Positions 36,111-48,260 of a DNA stretch of 64,000 nt are shown in pieces. Source of the DNA: Kuschelorhynchus macadamiae (taxonomy: Eukaryota; Arthropoda; Insecta; Coleoptera; Curculionidae); NCBI GenBank assembly GCA_030620095.1, contig JAUTXW010000877.1, positions 496,001 to 560,000 of the forward strand, written 5' to 3'. The notes beneath the pieces were generated by a model, which saw only the letters and a program-made list of their open reading frames with translations, searched no databases and had not been told where the DNA came from. Position 1 is the first letter of the stretch, and every line of letters begins with the position of its first letter. The position numbers and the translations under genes are program-made.

Positions 36111-37919
36111 GGTATAAAAGTAATTAAGAGCAGTGTATTGAGTAGTTCCTAGTATAGGAACATTGGATCAGGGAAAATTCCAGGTATCCATTTGGTTAAT
36201 TAAATTCTGGGAAATTTCTATTTTGACGATTAAATACATATTTATCTCTTTATTTGTTGTCCTTTATCAGAAAAAAATATCAAATAACCTGTAACCTGTA
36301 TCTCAAAAACTAGAGCTGACAGAAAAAATCTGGTGGCAATTTTGGAATCAACACATTAAAAACATCTAAAATGTTAGATTTCCGGCACCAATTTTTTGTT
36401 TTCATTTTGTTACCCTGTGAAATCATTTAACAATATATACAGGGTGAAATAATAGGGCAAACGGGTCATATTCCTTATCATATTTGTTCTAGTAAATATT
36501 GAACCCACAAATTTAAAGCACATCTAGTATAGTTAAGAGCCTTATGAAATAATTATGTGATTATAAAAATATACAGAGTGTCCTAGATTCAATGTTACAC
36601 CAATAAAACTTTGTATGAGTTTGGTATGTTTGTATAGACAAACTAAACAAGTGATTTTTTAAATGGAACATCTCAACTCACTGTTGAAGTTAGATATAGG
36701 TCATGCTACTATGCAACTACATGCAACTATATCCAATTATAATGTTTGTCACGGATTTTTGGAACATCCTGTAGAAACTCCTCACAAATTTTGTGAAATG
36801 TTTGGGGTCTATATCCTTGTCTAGAGAATATATGGGCGTGATACATGAATATAATATAATAAAAATTTTCCAATGGGGATGATAAAATCGTGATGATAGA
36901 AGTATATAAATTTTCACTTATATCACAAGAGCTCAAATAATTTCTGAAAAAAATTTTTGAGGCAACAAATATTGTGAATATTTCTTAAAAAATATTCGTG
37001 GCCCAAAAAAAAATGTTTAGGAATAATTTACGTTCGTGCGGTATTCGGTAAGATAATTTTACATCTAAATTTGAAATAAAATTGTGAGTCAAACCTGACA
37101 TTTTAAATTAGTTTCATTGGTTGGCGTCGACAGCTGACGCGACAAAAAATTTCCCCTTAAATACTGCCTAGCAAAAAAAAAATTCCGGAAATTTTTCTGG
37201 TTGCCACGCCATAGTAAAAAGGAATCTTGTTGGTCCAGTCCAAAAGAAAAGGTGTGAAATTATGTTTAAAAATAATATTCAGATACATATCTGTTAAAAA
37301 TTAACGGTGCACAATATTTTATGGAACAGATAAACAAGGCAAAATACAAAACTACCAAATAACTTTGTATATTAACAAACGAATAGACAAATAGAAAAAT
37401 GAACAATGGTTGAAATGTATTGGTTGATATGTATCAAATTTTTCCATGGCCTGCTTAACAAAACTCAGCAATGCCGTTGTTTAAAGTTACTTTACTATGC
37501 ACACCTATTGAAAATATTGTGTTATATACTTGGTGGCACATGAGGACAGGAAAACTATTAACTAAAATATTTATTAGACGATAAATTTTTCAATTCACAA
37601 TTTTTGACTTGTCTTGTCTGTGTTGCGTCCAACTGACTGAAATAAACTTAGCTTTTCCTCAAGGGTCTAGAAAACATTGTTGCAGGTGAGAACTTGTGAA
37701 AAATATAAAATTCCTAAAAAAGTTCCTCACATAGAAATTAATAACTTTAAATAAGGAAAAATTTCGTTCTAAATCACAAAAGCTTGCAATAAGATTGTAC
37801 TTCGCCTAACTAAATTGTATCATTAACTAGTTAATAAATTAGACAAGATACATGTTAAACATGACGAAAACTAAGATTGGTAATAACATTTTGTGGCTTG
37901 AATTTATTCGTATATGCAA
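36111..37919. other. no gene; scattered element-end motifs
   Basis: AT-rich. ATACAGGGTG at about 36438 and ATACAGAGTGTCC at about 36570 look like mariner-type termini of non-autonomous elements. The overlapping minus frames at 36717-36936 have no family resemblance. A short palindrome, GCGTCGACAGCTGACGC, lies at about 37125-37141. Confidence 0.4.
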
Positions 37920-38780
37920 GTTTTAGTATCTATCCGTTCCAATGTGCGGCAGAGCAGTAGATGAGTGTGTGGAGCTTCTCCAGAGTGTCACACTCTAAAC
38001 TAAACTCTGCTAGTATAGTGTTGAATATCTTGAGAATGCTGTGAGTCTCTCGACTAGTTCTAACTTCGAGAGCTTAGATCTTTGAGTTCGATCTAGGCCG
38101 TTAAACTCAGCAACAGACTTTTGGAGTTACTTGTATACTGATTTTTTTCCATTGTCCTGGGTGTTGTTGGTTCTGTCAATGATGTCTTATCTTGTAGATT
38201 CGTCTTCGTCTATGTTTTCTTCATTTCGTACTTCCTCCTCGGGTTCCTCTGTTGTAGGCGGAACTAAGGGCTTAACGCGTTCGTTGTCAAGTTCAAGCTG
38301 CACCTCTCATTTAAGTTGTTTGAGGATTGGTTCAGCCAAAAGTTTATTCCTGACAATTACTCGCCGTTGGTCAGCGATGCGTTGCTCGGTGATGTTCTGG
38401 AGATCCGGGTATTTCTGAAGGAAAGCACTATGAAGGCCGGTCCGGTAAGTGGTTAAGTCGGTCTCAAATCTGGTGATCTTATAATAGGAGCCCATTATGA
38501 AACAGTTTATTGCTGGTGTCAATTTCATACGCTTCTTTGGCTTTCCAGCCTTCGTGGTCTGAGGACTGGTGACATGCGTCTCCTCACAAACAGCGAGAGC
38601 TGGGCGAGTGGCGTCGGTGGTTGGTATCACAAAAGGGGGTGGGATTTTTGTAGTAGCCGTACTCGACATCTCGCTGCTTTCAACGCTAGTCGAGGGAGAC
38701 TGTAAGTCACTGAACACACAGGATCCTCTACCTAAATACTGAGCGCGACAAGAGGTTATTGTGGTATAACGTATATTCAC
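37920..38780 (-). pseudogene. non-LTR retrotransposon, N-terminal ORF region
   Basis: The 157-codon frame (38780-38307) has a Ser/Thr-rich start, then KPKKRMKLTPAINCFIMGSY, YKITRFETDLTTYRTGLHSA, and ITEQRIADQRRVIVRNKLLA. This block recurs at the N-terminus of insect non-LTR ORFs that I associate with R4/Dong-like elements. Downstream in another frame come EVQLELDNERVKPLVP and an acidic stretch (about 38290-38150), then FNGLDRTQRSKLSKLELVER. The reverse transcriptase itself is absent, so only the 5' part of the ORF remains. Confidence 0.5.
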
Positions 38781-39354
38781 CCGTTTAGTGCCAGGGATTT
38801 TTATGCTCGACGTATGTTCCTTATAGAATGATAGGAAATACGAGCTACGGAAGAAGGTGGGTTTTTAGGGACCGGAAACAAGAGTGTAAAGGTCAGCGGA
38901 GAGCTGGCTAGGGTAACTCGGGAACGCGTGCTGTGCACAGAGAGATACAAAAGCATTTCTCTATACTCCTCAGGTTTTATTATTATTATTACTATTACTA
39001 TAAAACATCTGGACAAAATATGCTCAGAAAAAAAAACATTCAATTTCATTTTCAAATACTATTTGCCATAAACCAAGAATTTAGTCAATCGTGGAAAGTT
39101 TTCTTGAAATAAGCTATTAAAATCTGAAAACTTAGTAATCGTAATCCGTTAAGCTGTTTTGTATGACATAGCTTATTGAAAACTGTAATTCCCCAATTAA
39201 ATGTTAAGGAATGCATGTCCTATCAAAAGATAGTAAATAAAAATCTAATTAAAACATGTGAAGGTTTTAATATTATTTTAGTAACGTAATTTATCGAGTT
39301 AGCCGTTACTTGATAGAAATTTATTGTCACTAATATAATAAATAAACAAACTAT
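38781..39354. other. no recognisable feature
   Basis: No gene supported; a short (TTA)n-like stretch lies near 38975-39000. Confidence 0.4.
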
Positions 39355-39384
39355 ATTGGTTCAGTAATTCCCACTAATTTATTT

Positions 39385-39420
39385 CTGTTCGATAGCTGTT
39401 TCGACACACTGTGTCTTTTT
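39385..39420 (-). ncRNA. decayed hammerhead motif in PLE tail
   Basis: Minus strand: GACAC with GUGUC forms a perfect stem II around AGU, followed by GAA and ACAGCUAU (one change from the palindrome ACAGCUGU), then C. The CUGANGA core is replaced by A-rich sequence. Confidence 0.38.
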
Positions 39421-39539
39421 AAAAAATCAACTTAAGACTGATGCTAAAACTAGATTTTTTAACAATAATAAAAGATTTTACCTACCTAACCCTAGTAGGT
39501 ATTAGCTATAAAGATTTAACAGTGGGGAACCGTTTAGAT

Positions 39540-41170
39540 CCATTTGATTGTTCAATAAAATATGGTTTTTCCTCTTATTAATTTCTAGACTTGCAAGTAA
39601 TTTAACTTGTAACTTGTATTGGCTGAATGCAACGTTTTAAATTCATTATTAAAATTAGGATTTGTTTCTAGTAAATGTTTTGCATAATTATAATAAGTTT
39701 TTTGTTTAATATATGATGTTTTGTGTTTTTTGATACGTTTATAAAAAGATCTAGGTACCCGTTTGACCAATATATATTTTTTCGCAAGAACCACATTTTA
39801 ATTCATATCCCCTGATTTTTGGTCTTTATTTGTATTAGACTTGTTATTCTTAATATATCTGCCTAAAGTATTATTGGTACAAAAAGCTACCTTTTGATTT
39901 GTTTTTTTTTTAAGATATTTCTCTATTTTAGTGTTCATTTTTCCGGTATATGTTAATGTGTTAAACTTAATATTGTCTTTTGTATTGAAATTAGGATAAA
40001 CGAAATTGAGTGCCTTGTTATATTGTTTTTTATTTACGATTTTATCTATTATGGTTGCGTCATAACCACTATTAAGTGCAATCTGCTTTATAATATTAAG
40101 TTCCTTGTTGTAATTTTCTGTTGACAGAGTTACATTAATTAAATGATGTACAAACTAGTAAAACCTGCCATCTGATGTGTGATTGGGTAGTTTGATGTAT
40201 TATGTATTGTTATATCTGTATAGGATGGTTTATGATAAATTTCAAAATCGTGTTTAATATTATTGTTCCTGATTTTTAAATCTAAAAAGTTTATGGACTT
40301 ATTCTTTTCTAATTCTAAAGTTATCTTATATTTTTATGTAATTTAGTAAAATATTTCATAAATAGATCGAGCTATTAAATTCAAAATAATTTTGATCAAG
40401 GCACACAAATTGTCCACTAAGTTCATAGCTTCATTAGGGGGGATACTGGGATATACGTTTTGCACATCCAAAGAATTGCAAATAGCGTTATTTAGAATTG
40501 TTACATCTTTAATATTATTAATTAATTCAAGGCTGTTTTTTATACTATATTTAGGCTTGAAGTTACAAAATTTACTAATAATTTCTATTAATTTGTTAGA
40601 TACCCGGTGTGCTGGAGCTGTTACATACGACACTACTGGCCAAATGGGCTTATTGTCTTTGTGTAACTTAATAAAAGTATATAGCTGCGGTGCTTGTGGG
40701 TTGTCACTAAATAAATTACTTTCTTTGATTGCATTTTTAATAATTTTTTGAAATACGTCTGTCGGATCTTTATCCATTTTATTAAATTTCTCAGGATTTA
40801 GAAAATCTATAGTTTTTTGAATGTAGTCTTATTTTTTCAGCGCAATAACCGTTTTTCCTTTATCCGTTTTTAAATTATTTGAAAATTGGCCAGCAGACAA
40901 ATCTAAATGTTCTGAAATAATTGATTTTGCTATTATGTGCTTTTCCGTGACATTGTCTACATTGTTAAGAGCTAGTTCACATTCAACACCTAAGTATTCC
41001 CTGCTTTTAATACTATCTCTAACCTGAAGATTATAATTAAAACCTTTTTCTAATAATTTAATTTCTGAATTTGGAAATTCTGTGTCTGTAATATTAAAAA
41101 ATAAATGTTTCGAAAACTTATTATTTCTATTACTGTTTTTTGAAGTTTCGCTTTTTGAAAAAAATTTTTT
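39540..41170 (-). pseudogene. Penelope-like reverse transcriptase with GIY-YIG, broken
   Basis: The N-terminal part (about 41170-40800) includes LRTDKGKTVIALKK-type sequence. The frame 40777-40343 reads PQLYTFIKLHKDNKPIWPVV, then YSIKNSLELINNIKDV and NSLDVQNVYPSIPPNEAM, the conserved front half of PLE RT. The text then jumps to ELEKNKSINFLDLKIRNN near 40310, so several hundred bases including the YxDD region are deleted. The last frame (39794-39585) reads RSFYKRIKKHKTSYIKQ, then NYAKHLLETNPNFNNEF, the C-terminal half of a GIY-YIG domain; the region just before it still shows the K-Y-I part but not the full motif. In intact PLEs the protein nicks DNA and primes reverse transcription in the nucleus. 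Confidence 0.8.
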
Positions 41171-41185
41171 TGTATATCATAGTGT

Positions 41186-42149
41186 ATAATCCGCACCCGA
41201 AAAAGGGTATTTTTACGAAAGTTAAATCAGTGAAGGATTAAAAATTGAAAGTTCCCATCTTTTTGTTGAGCAGTTTAGGTAGACAATTTCTTTAAATAAC
41301 CTTAAATTTCATTACACTTACGTGTGACAAAGGCCAACACCTAGCAATAACTCTCAGGAAAGACCATAAAATTTCTTCGACTATTTATCCAGCAGGTGAC
41401 CAAACAGGGTGGCCATTAATCAATGGAATAGGGGCAAGGGCATGATAAGGCGAAAAAACTACGTCCATCGATAATCTATTTTAATTTTTATCCTTTCCTT
41501 GCCCGGCATTTCCACACCTATACAAGGTCAAGGAATGGAAACATTTACGCCTGTTTCTTGTCGCGATTTTAAATATAAATGGCAGTAGCATTATTCAGTA
41601 TATAGATATGGATTAATATTGGTTTTTTTTCTTACTTTTCGAGCTATAAGAGAAGTAAAATTTAACAGGCAATCTAAACATCTCTGAAATTTTTTGATTT
41701 TTCGTCATGTGCCGGTTTAACTCAGTTTTCAAAATACCCAATATATAGGAAGCGCAGGCTATTTTTTTAATTGCAGCCCTTTTAAACTAAAAAAAAATAT
41801 ACTTGCTTATTTTTCCGCAAGTTCAAAAAAAATTGCAAATAAGTTAAAGAAAATTAATTTTTTTGCCAGTATCTGCTAAAATATTGTAAATTTGGGCAAT
41901 TATATAAATTAATGTAAAAAACGAAGGTCAGGAAATCCTGTTATATCTGTCTAAAGTTGGATGTTCCTTTTTTATATAGGATTCGTCCTGTTAATGCTTA
42001 AAATCCAGTCCGAAAGCCGGGACAATGCTTCGTAACCATGTAGGAAAGAAACAGTCTCAATGTTATAGATGCTTAATACTCAAACCAATTATTCAAATTA
42101 TTTAAGCTATAAAATGATCTTCCAGAAAAAAAACAGAAAAAATTCATTT
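41186..42149. other. no recognisable feature
   Basis: AT-rich sequence upstream of the PLE. No gene seen. Confidence 0.4.
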
Positions 42150-42762
42150 TCTTTTAATTTCTTTCAGGTTACGTTTGAAAAGAGGTATAAAAATCATCTG
42201 GTCAAATATTAATTGTGATACATCGTCGGTTTTGGGAGGTCGAACGCTTGCGAAAAAAATCTTTAAATGTCCTTTACCCGGAACGTTCCTAGTTATAATT
42301 TTTTTCCATTCGTTAGGAACAGTGAGCCCAAATTAGTTCAGTACATAGTCACAGTATATATGTTACATATTCAAACATTTTTATCAGGCGCATTTTGTTC
42401 CATCATACTGAATTCCTACGAATATTTTACCAGTTTCTTTCTACCTATGCCACACTTCACTTTTGGGCATAATCTATGTATTTAAAACACTAAGCCAGAT
42501 ATTTCAGCAAGTTCGTGAGAGAGTGGTCTTGCACCAATTTACATGATTTTTTTTTAAATTATCGTCTGGTTACCGAGACCTATCAACACTATTTTTTGTA
42601 TTTTTTATTGCGTTTTTTTTCTACAAAACCAAAATGTTTTTCTTCAATAACATTTCTGAACGATGTGGTGAATGTGCCCCATTTTCTTAGAATTCCACTG
42701 GGAACTCATCGCGCCATCTAACGGAAAAGGCAGAACAAGGTCTGCGGGACCAGCTAGTTTAA
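42150..42762 (+). mobile_element. Helitron-like 3' end (non-autonomous)
   Basis: Near 42732-42760 a small hairpin (GCAGA and TCTGC around ACAAGG) is followed about eight bases later by CTAG and T, the usual layout of a Helitron 3' terminus (hairpin, then CTRR). The preceding GCGCCATCTAACGG is also common near such ends in insects. No Rep/helicase is present and the 5' end is not located, so 42150 is only a guess. Confidence 0.4.
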
Positions 42763-42780
42763 AATAAATAGTAAATAAGT

Positions 42781-43160
42781 AGTTGTAGTTCACACATACC
42801 GCCATTTTGTTACGTCATGTTGAATTCGTACTAGTTTATCCCATTTTAATATTTAATTTTTCTGCAAAATTCAAAGTCAACTGAACAAGATTTTTTTAAC
42901 ATTTTATTTGGCTGCCATTTTGTTTCGCCATCTTAAACTCGTATCACAACTTTACTAGTGGATCTCTATATCCAACTTAATTCTTGCACAAAAATTGAAA
43001 TTAATTTAATAAATAGTATTTTCAGGCTGATTTTTTAAATATTTTATTACACCGCTATTTTGTTTTCCTATCTTGGATTCATATCCATTATCTTGAATTT
43101 TGTGCAAAATTTGAGGTAAATTGGATAATTAGTTTTTTAGTAATTTTTTTTAATTGTTCC
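42781..43160. repeat. CGCCATTTTGTT repeat block 1
   Basis: Three successive segments, each starting with a CGCCATTTTGTTACGTCAT-like motif and continuing with TTGAATTCGTA and TTTACTAGT or similar. The same building block is found at 47140-48260 and 58960-59810. Confidence 0.6.
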
Positions 43161-43358
43161 GTCATAGAAGACAGATGGCGCTATAGTAGGTTAACACGTT
43201 GTGGTGTGGTCTCCAGAAATGTTATCAAAAATTTCAAGTTCTTGATTCAAAAATCTTTATAATTTCGGTGTTGGTTGTTTAATTAATCATTACTGAATAA
43301 AAGCGTGCTTTTATTTTCTGATAATCTCTTCATTTCAATAATAAAATAAAGTGAAACA

Positions 43359-43646
43359 ATGGTGTTTACTCGCACTGACATTGAAGAGATTTATCGAGCT
43401 GTCAAAAATGAAGTGAATAAAATATTCGACCAAGAGTTTAAAAGTAAAATGATCAATTCCATTACACTAAATTTACAGGAAAAGTTTGAGCACCGAATCA
43501 AATCACTTGAAAATGATTTATCCAGTATTAAAACCCAGTTCCAGAAAATTTCAGAAACAAACCGTCAATTACGATCTAGGCTCGATGGTCAAGAACAATT
43601 CTCTCGTCGTAGGAATGTCCGTATATTTGGCATTGTATATGAATAA
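43359..43646 (+). pseudogene. LINE ORF1 remnant
   Basis: A 95-codon frame with a long coiled coil (about residues 10-80, KSLENDLSSIKTQFQKISET) followed by DGQEQFSRRRNVRIFGI. That is the coiled-coil to RRM transition seen in ORF1 proteins of many insect LINEs. It stops where the RNA-binding domain should continue. ORF1 proteins bind the element RNA and carry it to the nucleus. Confidence 0.7.
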
Positions 43647-43899
43647 GATGAAAATACGCTGCAAAAAGTAACGAATTTGTGTAAAACTAAACTCAAAATC
43701 GACATTAACACATCCCATGTAAAATCTTGTCACAGAATTGTTGCAAAAATCCCAATGGTCACAGTCGCCCTGCAGTGCTAGTTTAGTTGGCGAATATGGA
43801 CGTGCGGCTGTCGGTGCTTAAAATGCGGAAAGAACTACGATCGTCCAAAATTTTCATTAAAGAGGATCTAACTCAAATCGTCTAAATCTTCTTAGTGCG

Positions 43900-44985
43900 G
43901 CAATTAAAAAGTTTACATTTTTTACACTTGCTGGTTATGATTTGATTAGGCAGGACCGCCTTACAAGGGGTGGCGGCATCGCGATTTACATAAAAAGTAA
44001 CATACAATTTCGTGTATTATTGCAAGAAACTAAAGAATTTTCGGAACATATCTGGATCCAACTTAGGATCTCTGGAAAGAATATTACTCTTGGCAATATT
44101 TACAGACCTCCAAAATCTGATTTTTTACAATTTTTAAATTACTTTGAAGACTGCCTTACTGACTTTTTTCCAGATTGTAATCAATTGTTTTGTCTTGGGG
44201 ACTTTAATGTTAATATATATGATACCGAGTCTACAAATACTTGCACCCTTGCCCACCTGACTGAATCTTTTGGTCTTAAACAGATGGTGAATTTTCCGAC
44301 CAGAATTACCCAATAGAGCCAATCCCTTATTGATTTGATTTTTCTAGTTCGGAGGATATTTTAAGTACCGATATTTGTGATATTCACGTCGGATCATATG
44401 GTAATATCATGTAAAATTGACTTTAATTCAAACAGTACACAATTCTATTCGTTTACCTACCATGCACTGCATAATATAGATTTTAGGTCTTTTCAGCAAG
44501 ACCTTGAGGCTGTTCCCTGGTCACACATTTATTATCTTAATGACATAAATGAAAAAGTTTCATTTATGTCATTACTAATAACATTCTTTAACTTTTTGAT
44601 AAACATGCCCCCTAAAAACTGTTAATATAATATAAGGTTGATGTAAAGATTAAGGAATGCGGCTTTAAATCGTTTTCGCAGAACTAAGCTACCCGAACAT
44701 CGTTACTATTACACACAACACACAGTTGCGAAATTTAACAACAAATGCAATAAGGGCAGAGAAAAAGGTTGACCTTAATCGGAAATTTCAAAATATTAGC
44801 AACAGAGATAAATGACGCCAACTTAAGAAATTAAATATTGGAAAATCCAAACAAGCTAATTTGCCCCAGATTCTCAATAATTGTGATTTGGACACTTGCG
44901 GTCCGTGTCAATTTTGCCTATTCTTTCGAAGGTTCTGGAAAAATGTATGAAAAACCAAATTCAAACTTTCTTAAGAAAATACAGG
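43900..44985 (+). pseudogene. LINE ORF2 endonuclease and start of RT, broken
   Basis: The frame 43942-44316 reads RLTRGGGIAIYIKS, then LGNIYRPPKSD and FCLGDFNVNIYD, then TRITQ: the APE-type endonuclease of jockey/CR1-like elements, with the GDFN catalytic motif. In the next frame come SDHMVISCKIDF (about 44389-44425), the conserved SDH motif. After a gap, about 44907-44985 reads VSILPILSKVLEKCMKNQIQ, the beginning of the RT domain. The rest of RT is missing. A stop at 44317 and frameshifts inactivate it. Confidence 0.8.
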
Positions 44986-46740
44986 GTGTCCCATTTTCGT
45001 AGGTTTTACGGGGTTTCCAGCTTATGAGTAGAGATAGAGAGATGCGGTTTCCGCGACACCGTGCTACTTTTCGATGAAACTAAAGAGGCCGCAAACAGAT
45101 TTGCCCTAATTATTTTAGTTTCCGTGCTACAGGGTGATTTTGAAAATTTGTCATTTTCGGACACCCCCTGTAACTCAGCTATCGTAAAATATATTTAAAA
45201 TGTTTCAACTGGTATTTATAGATTTTTTCACGTAGAATTCAGTGGCGTACTCAGATTTTTGCTGAGAGTCATAGTTTTTGACATATTGGCATAACCTACT
45301 ATTTTTTAAATGGGAGACCCTATATATTATTTTTTCATCTTATTCTTCGTGTCGAGAGCTTTTCAAAAACATACCATAAGTCATATTTATTTTCATAAAT
45401 AGCATGAAAAAATGCATTTTTTTAAACGGATTTATGGCATAGCAGATCAATCGAAATAAGAGAAGGTGGCTGTGGTAGCCATGGCAACGCCAACAAAAAT
45501 ATGATCAGGCAGCCATTACTGCTGTCATTTTTGGCATTATTGCGTTTAAATTTTTCTTGACGTCTATTATAATTCTTGTTTTTAATATGGCTCAGAATCA
45601 AAAATTTGAATATTTTGAGAAATATGATATGAACGCGTGTTTTATAGTTCAATGAAGATGCAGATCAGGCGGCTGAGCTTTTTTGAACAGGTTAGTTCTT
45701 TTTTATCTTCCTGCATTTTGGCTTTATTGGTTCGCTTTATTTTATCTTAGATATCCCGAGAGAAGACAACCAGAAAAAAGAATTTTTCAAAAAATTAAAA
45801 ATAATCTTTGCCAATATGGATCTTTTAACAAGACACACTTTGCAACTTAAATAAAGACAACGAAGAATCTGAGGTCAACGTTTTAGCACTCGTTCAGACA
45901 GCTCTAGAAACATCTTGCAGGAAAATAACATTAATATATCAGAAAACCAAAGTGCAGAAAAAAAAAGCACAAATTCAAACCCTATAAATACAAACTTGTG
46001 CATCATCTGCATCCTGGTGATGCAAGCGCAGATTGAGTTCTGCATATTGGTTTATAAATATGAAAATAGATATCGATTTTGAAAAAAAGATTATTTGGCA
46101 CAGACATTTTTTAGTTCAGGGATTTTAAAAAACAACACGCGATTTTGGAATCAAGAAACAACCATGTTATTTTTCCTAGGGAGCGTCAGGGCAGATTTGG
46201 ATTCAATGTCTCCTGTTTTATTTTCAACCGAAAAATAGTTTACCAAATATATAAAGGAAATCTGAATTCGATTGGTTACGTGCGAATCCTAGAAGTCGCA
46301 TTAGGAATTTTGGATGATGTTCGCTTGGCTCAACTAAATAGGATTTATTTCCAGCAAAACGGAGCTCCAGCCCACAATGCCAGAATAAGTCAAAACTGGC
46401 TTAACGACCATTTTCCTGGAAGATGGATAGGAACACACGGACCTGTTAAATGGCCACCACGATCCGCTGACCTCTCAGTTTTAGATTTCTTTTTGTGGGG
46501 TTATTTAGAAAACAAGGTTTATGTAACGAAAACTTAGAACAACTATTAAAAACGCTTTTGCAGAGTTACAAAGACAGTCATTTACAATAGAAAATGCATT
46601 AAAAAGAATTTTTAAAGTTTGTCACACTTGTAGGACACATAATGGTCTACAATTTGAACAATATTTGTAGTTTTAATGAAATTATAATTATTACCTTTTA
46701 CCTACTTCCTAATTTTTTCTGATGCTGTTACTTTGTTATT
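44986..46740 (+). mobile_element. mariner-like element
   Basis: Begins at ACAGGGTGTCCCATTTTCG, a usual left end of insect mariner-related elements, with another CAGGGTG at about 45131. It contains a decayed transposase at about 45588-46670. The right terminus was not located with certainty. Confidence 0.68.
45588..46670 (+). pseudogene. mariner-like transposase, broken
   Basis: N-terminal piece MAQNQKFEYFEKYDMNACF (45585 onward), then YPERRQPEKRIFQKIKNNLC (about 45752-45812) of the paired helix-turn-helix region, then HKFKPYKYKLVHHLHPGDAS (about 45970-46030). The longest frame (46145-46537) reads RQGRFGFNVSCF, then FQQNGAPAHNARISQNWLND, then WPPRSADLSVLDFFLWGYLE. The usual Asp before GAP is Asn here (FQQNGAP instead of FQQDGAP), which alone would kill catalysis. 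Stops separate the pieces. Confidence 0.85.
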
Positions 46741-47139
46741 TCGTTAATAAATATTTGTTAACTTTTTTCCACATGCCACCTTCTCTTATTGTGTTGATCT
46801 CTCTCTCTCTCTGTCTATTTCTTATCTTTTTATTTATCTTTTCTATGCCTTCTTTTGGTCTATTCATTTCTAATGATTATCTTCCTCTTTAGCTTACCTT
46901 ACATTGTTTTACTTGAGTATATTATTTTTATTGGAAATTACTTCTTTTTATATTTACTTTGTTTTCTCTTTGGTATATTAATTAAGTTGTTTAGTTGTAG
47001 GAGGGCCTCAACAGCTTCCGAACCTAGGTTTGGAAAGCTGACAATAAGGTCTTTTAGTCTTAAATTAAAATTATAAAAATGTAAGAGATTTTGCATCACA
47101 CATTTGTATTATTTGAGACTAATAAACGTCTTATTATTA
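46741..47139. other. no gene; short CT-rich simple repeat
   Basis: A (TC)n stretch lies at about 46799-46815. The 73-codon hydrophobic frame 46855-47076 has no family resemblance. Confidence 0.4.
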
Positions 47140-48260
47140 TTATTATATTGGATTTTTACAAAAATATTACCAGCTCCTCCCCATATGACACTTAATTTTT
47201 GACTAAAATTTGACGAAATCTGGCAAGTAGTTTTTAAGCTATGCCGCGAACTGAAAGACAGATACGCAGACCGACAGACGGACCGACGAAATTGAGAAAA
47301 CATATTTTTTGGCCGCACAACTTATTTGGCCGCCATGTTGTTCCGCCAACTTGAATTACCAGCACAGTTTTACTAGTTGATTCCCATACCACAATTAGTT
47401 ATGGTAAGTAGGTAAGGTAAGTATTATTTTCTGGCCTACGAAAATTTTACCAGTTGATTCCAACATAATACTTAATGTTTTTGCAAAATTTGAGACAAAT
47501 TGGATAAGTAGTTTTTTAATAATAATTTTTCGAGACCAGCATACTGGATTTTTACCAAAATATGCCAAATCCCCATATCACCCTTAATTTTGTATCCAAA
47601 CTTGAAGTTAATCGGGTAAGTAATTTTTAAGTTATGCTGCGAACTGACAGAGAGACCGACAGACGGAATGACGGAATTGATAAAACATGTATTTTGGCAT
47701 CTAGGGATGCTAAAACCTGGAGATATGTAAAACTTGAAAGTGTAATTTTTTCACGATTACAAACATTTTATTTGGCCGCCATTTTGCTCGGCCACATTGA
47801 ATTAGTACCCCAATTTTACTAGTTGATCCCTATATCGCAATAAAATTAGTTATGGCACACAATTTCACATTAATCCATTAAGCAGTTTTTGCAGGCTGAG
47901 TTTTTAAATATTTTATATAGCCGCCATTTTGTTCCTGGATTCGTACTAAAATATTACCAGGTGATTCTAACATAATACTTGATTTTTGTGAAAAATTTGA
48001 GATAAACTGGATAAGTAGTTTTTTATTAAACATTCAGTAGGCCGCCATTTTCTTTCGCCATATTGCATTTTTAAGAAAATGTTACCAGGTCATCCCCATA
48101 TGACCCCTAATTTTTGATCAAAAAGGTCAATCTGGTAAGAAGTTTTTTAGCTATGCCACGAACAGACAGACCAACAGACAGGCAGACAGATGGAATTGAG
48201 AAAACATATTTTTCGATATCTAGGAATCCTGAAAGGTGATTTTTTCACGATTACAATATT
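47140..48260. repeat. CGCCATTTTGTT repeat block 2
   Basis: At least four segments headed by a GGCCGCCATTTTGTTCCGCC-like motif (near 47330, 47774, 47920, 48030). Between them lie recurrent blocks: TTTGAGACAAATTGGATAAG, ACCAGGTCATCCCCATATGA, GACAGACCGACAGACGGAAT-type sequence, and TTTTTCACGATTACAA. Orientation is opposite to the block at 58960-59810. No coding capacity. Confidence 0.75.

Larger units (their letters stand above)
39355..41185 (-). mobile_element. Penelope-like element, RT core deleted
   Basis: Read on the minus strand it has, in order, the PLE N-terminal region, the first half of the reverse transcriptase, the segment that follows the RT, a GIY-YIG endonuclease remnant, and a tail with a decayed hammerhead motif at 39385-39420. 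The central RT part that should hold the catalytic DD is missing. Confidence 0.82.
43170..44985 (+). mobile_element. non-LTR retrotransposon (LINE), truncated
   Basis: An untranslated leader (about 43170-43358) precedes ORF1 at 43359. ORF2 pieces follow: endonuclease (about 43900-44600) and the first residues of the reverse transcriptase (about 44907-44985). The element is cut off at about 44986 by the end of a mariner-like element. Confidence 0.78.

Noticed and set aside
37120..37145. Palindrome GCGTCGACAGCTGACGC considered as a hammerhead or element end
   Set aside because: No CUGANGA or GAA core and no partner sequence nearby.
38131..38418. 95-codon Ser-rich plus-strand frame
   Set aside because: Opposite-strand shadow of the non-LTR ORF on the minus strand.
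40392..40751. 119-codon plus-strand frame
   Set aside because: Shadow of the Penelope-like RT on the minus strand.
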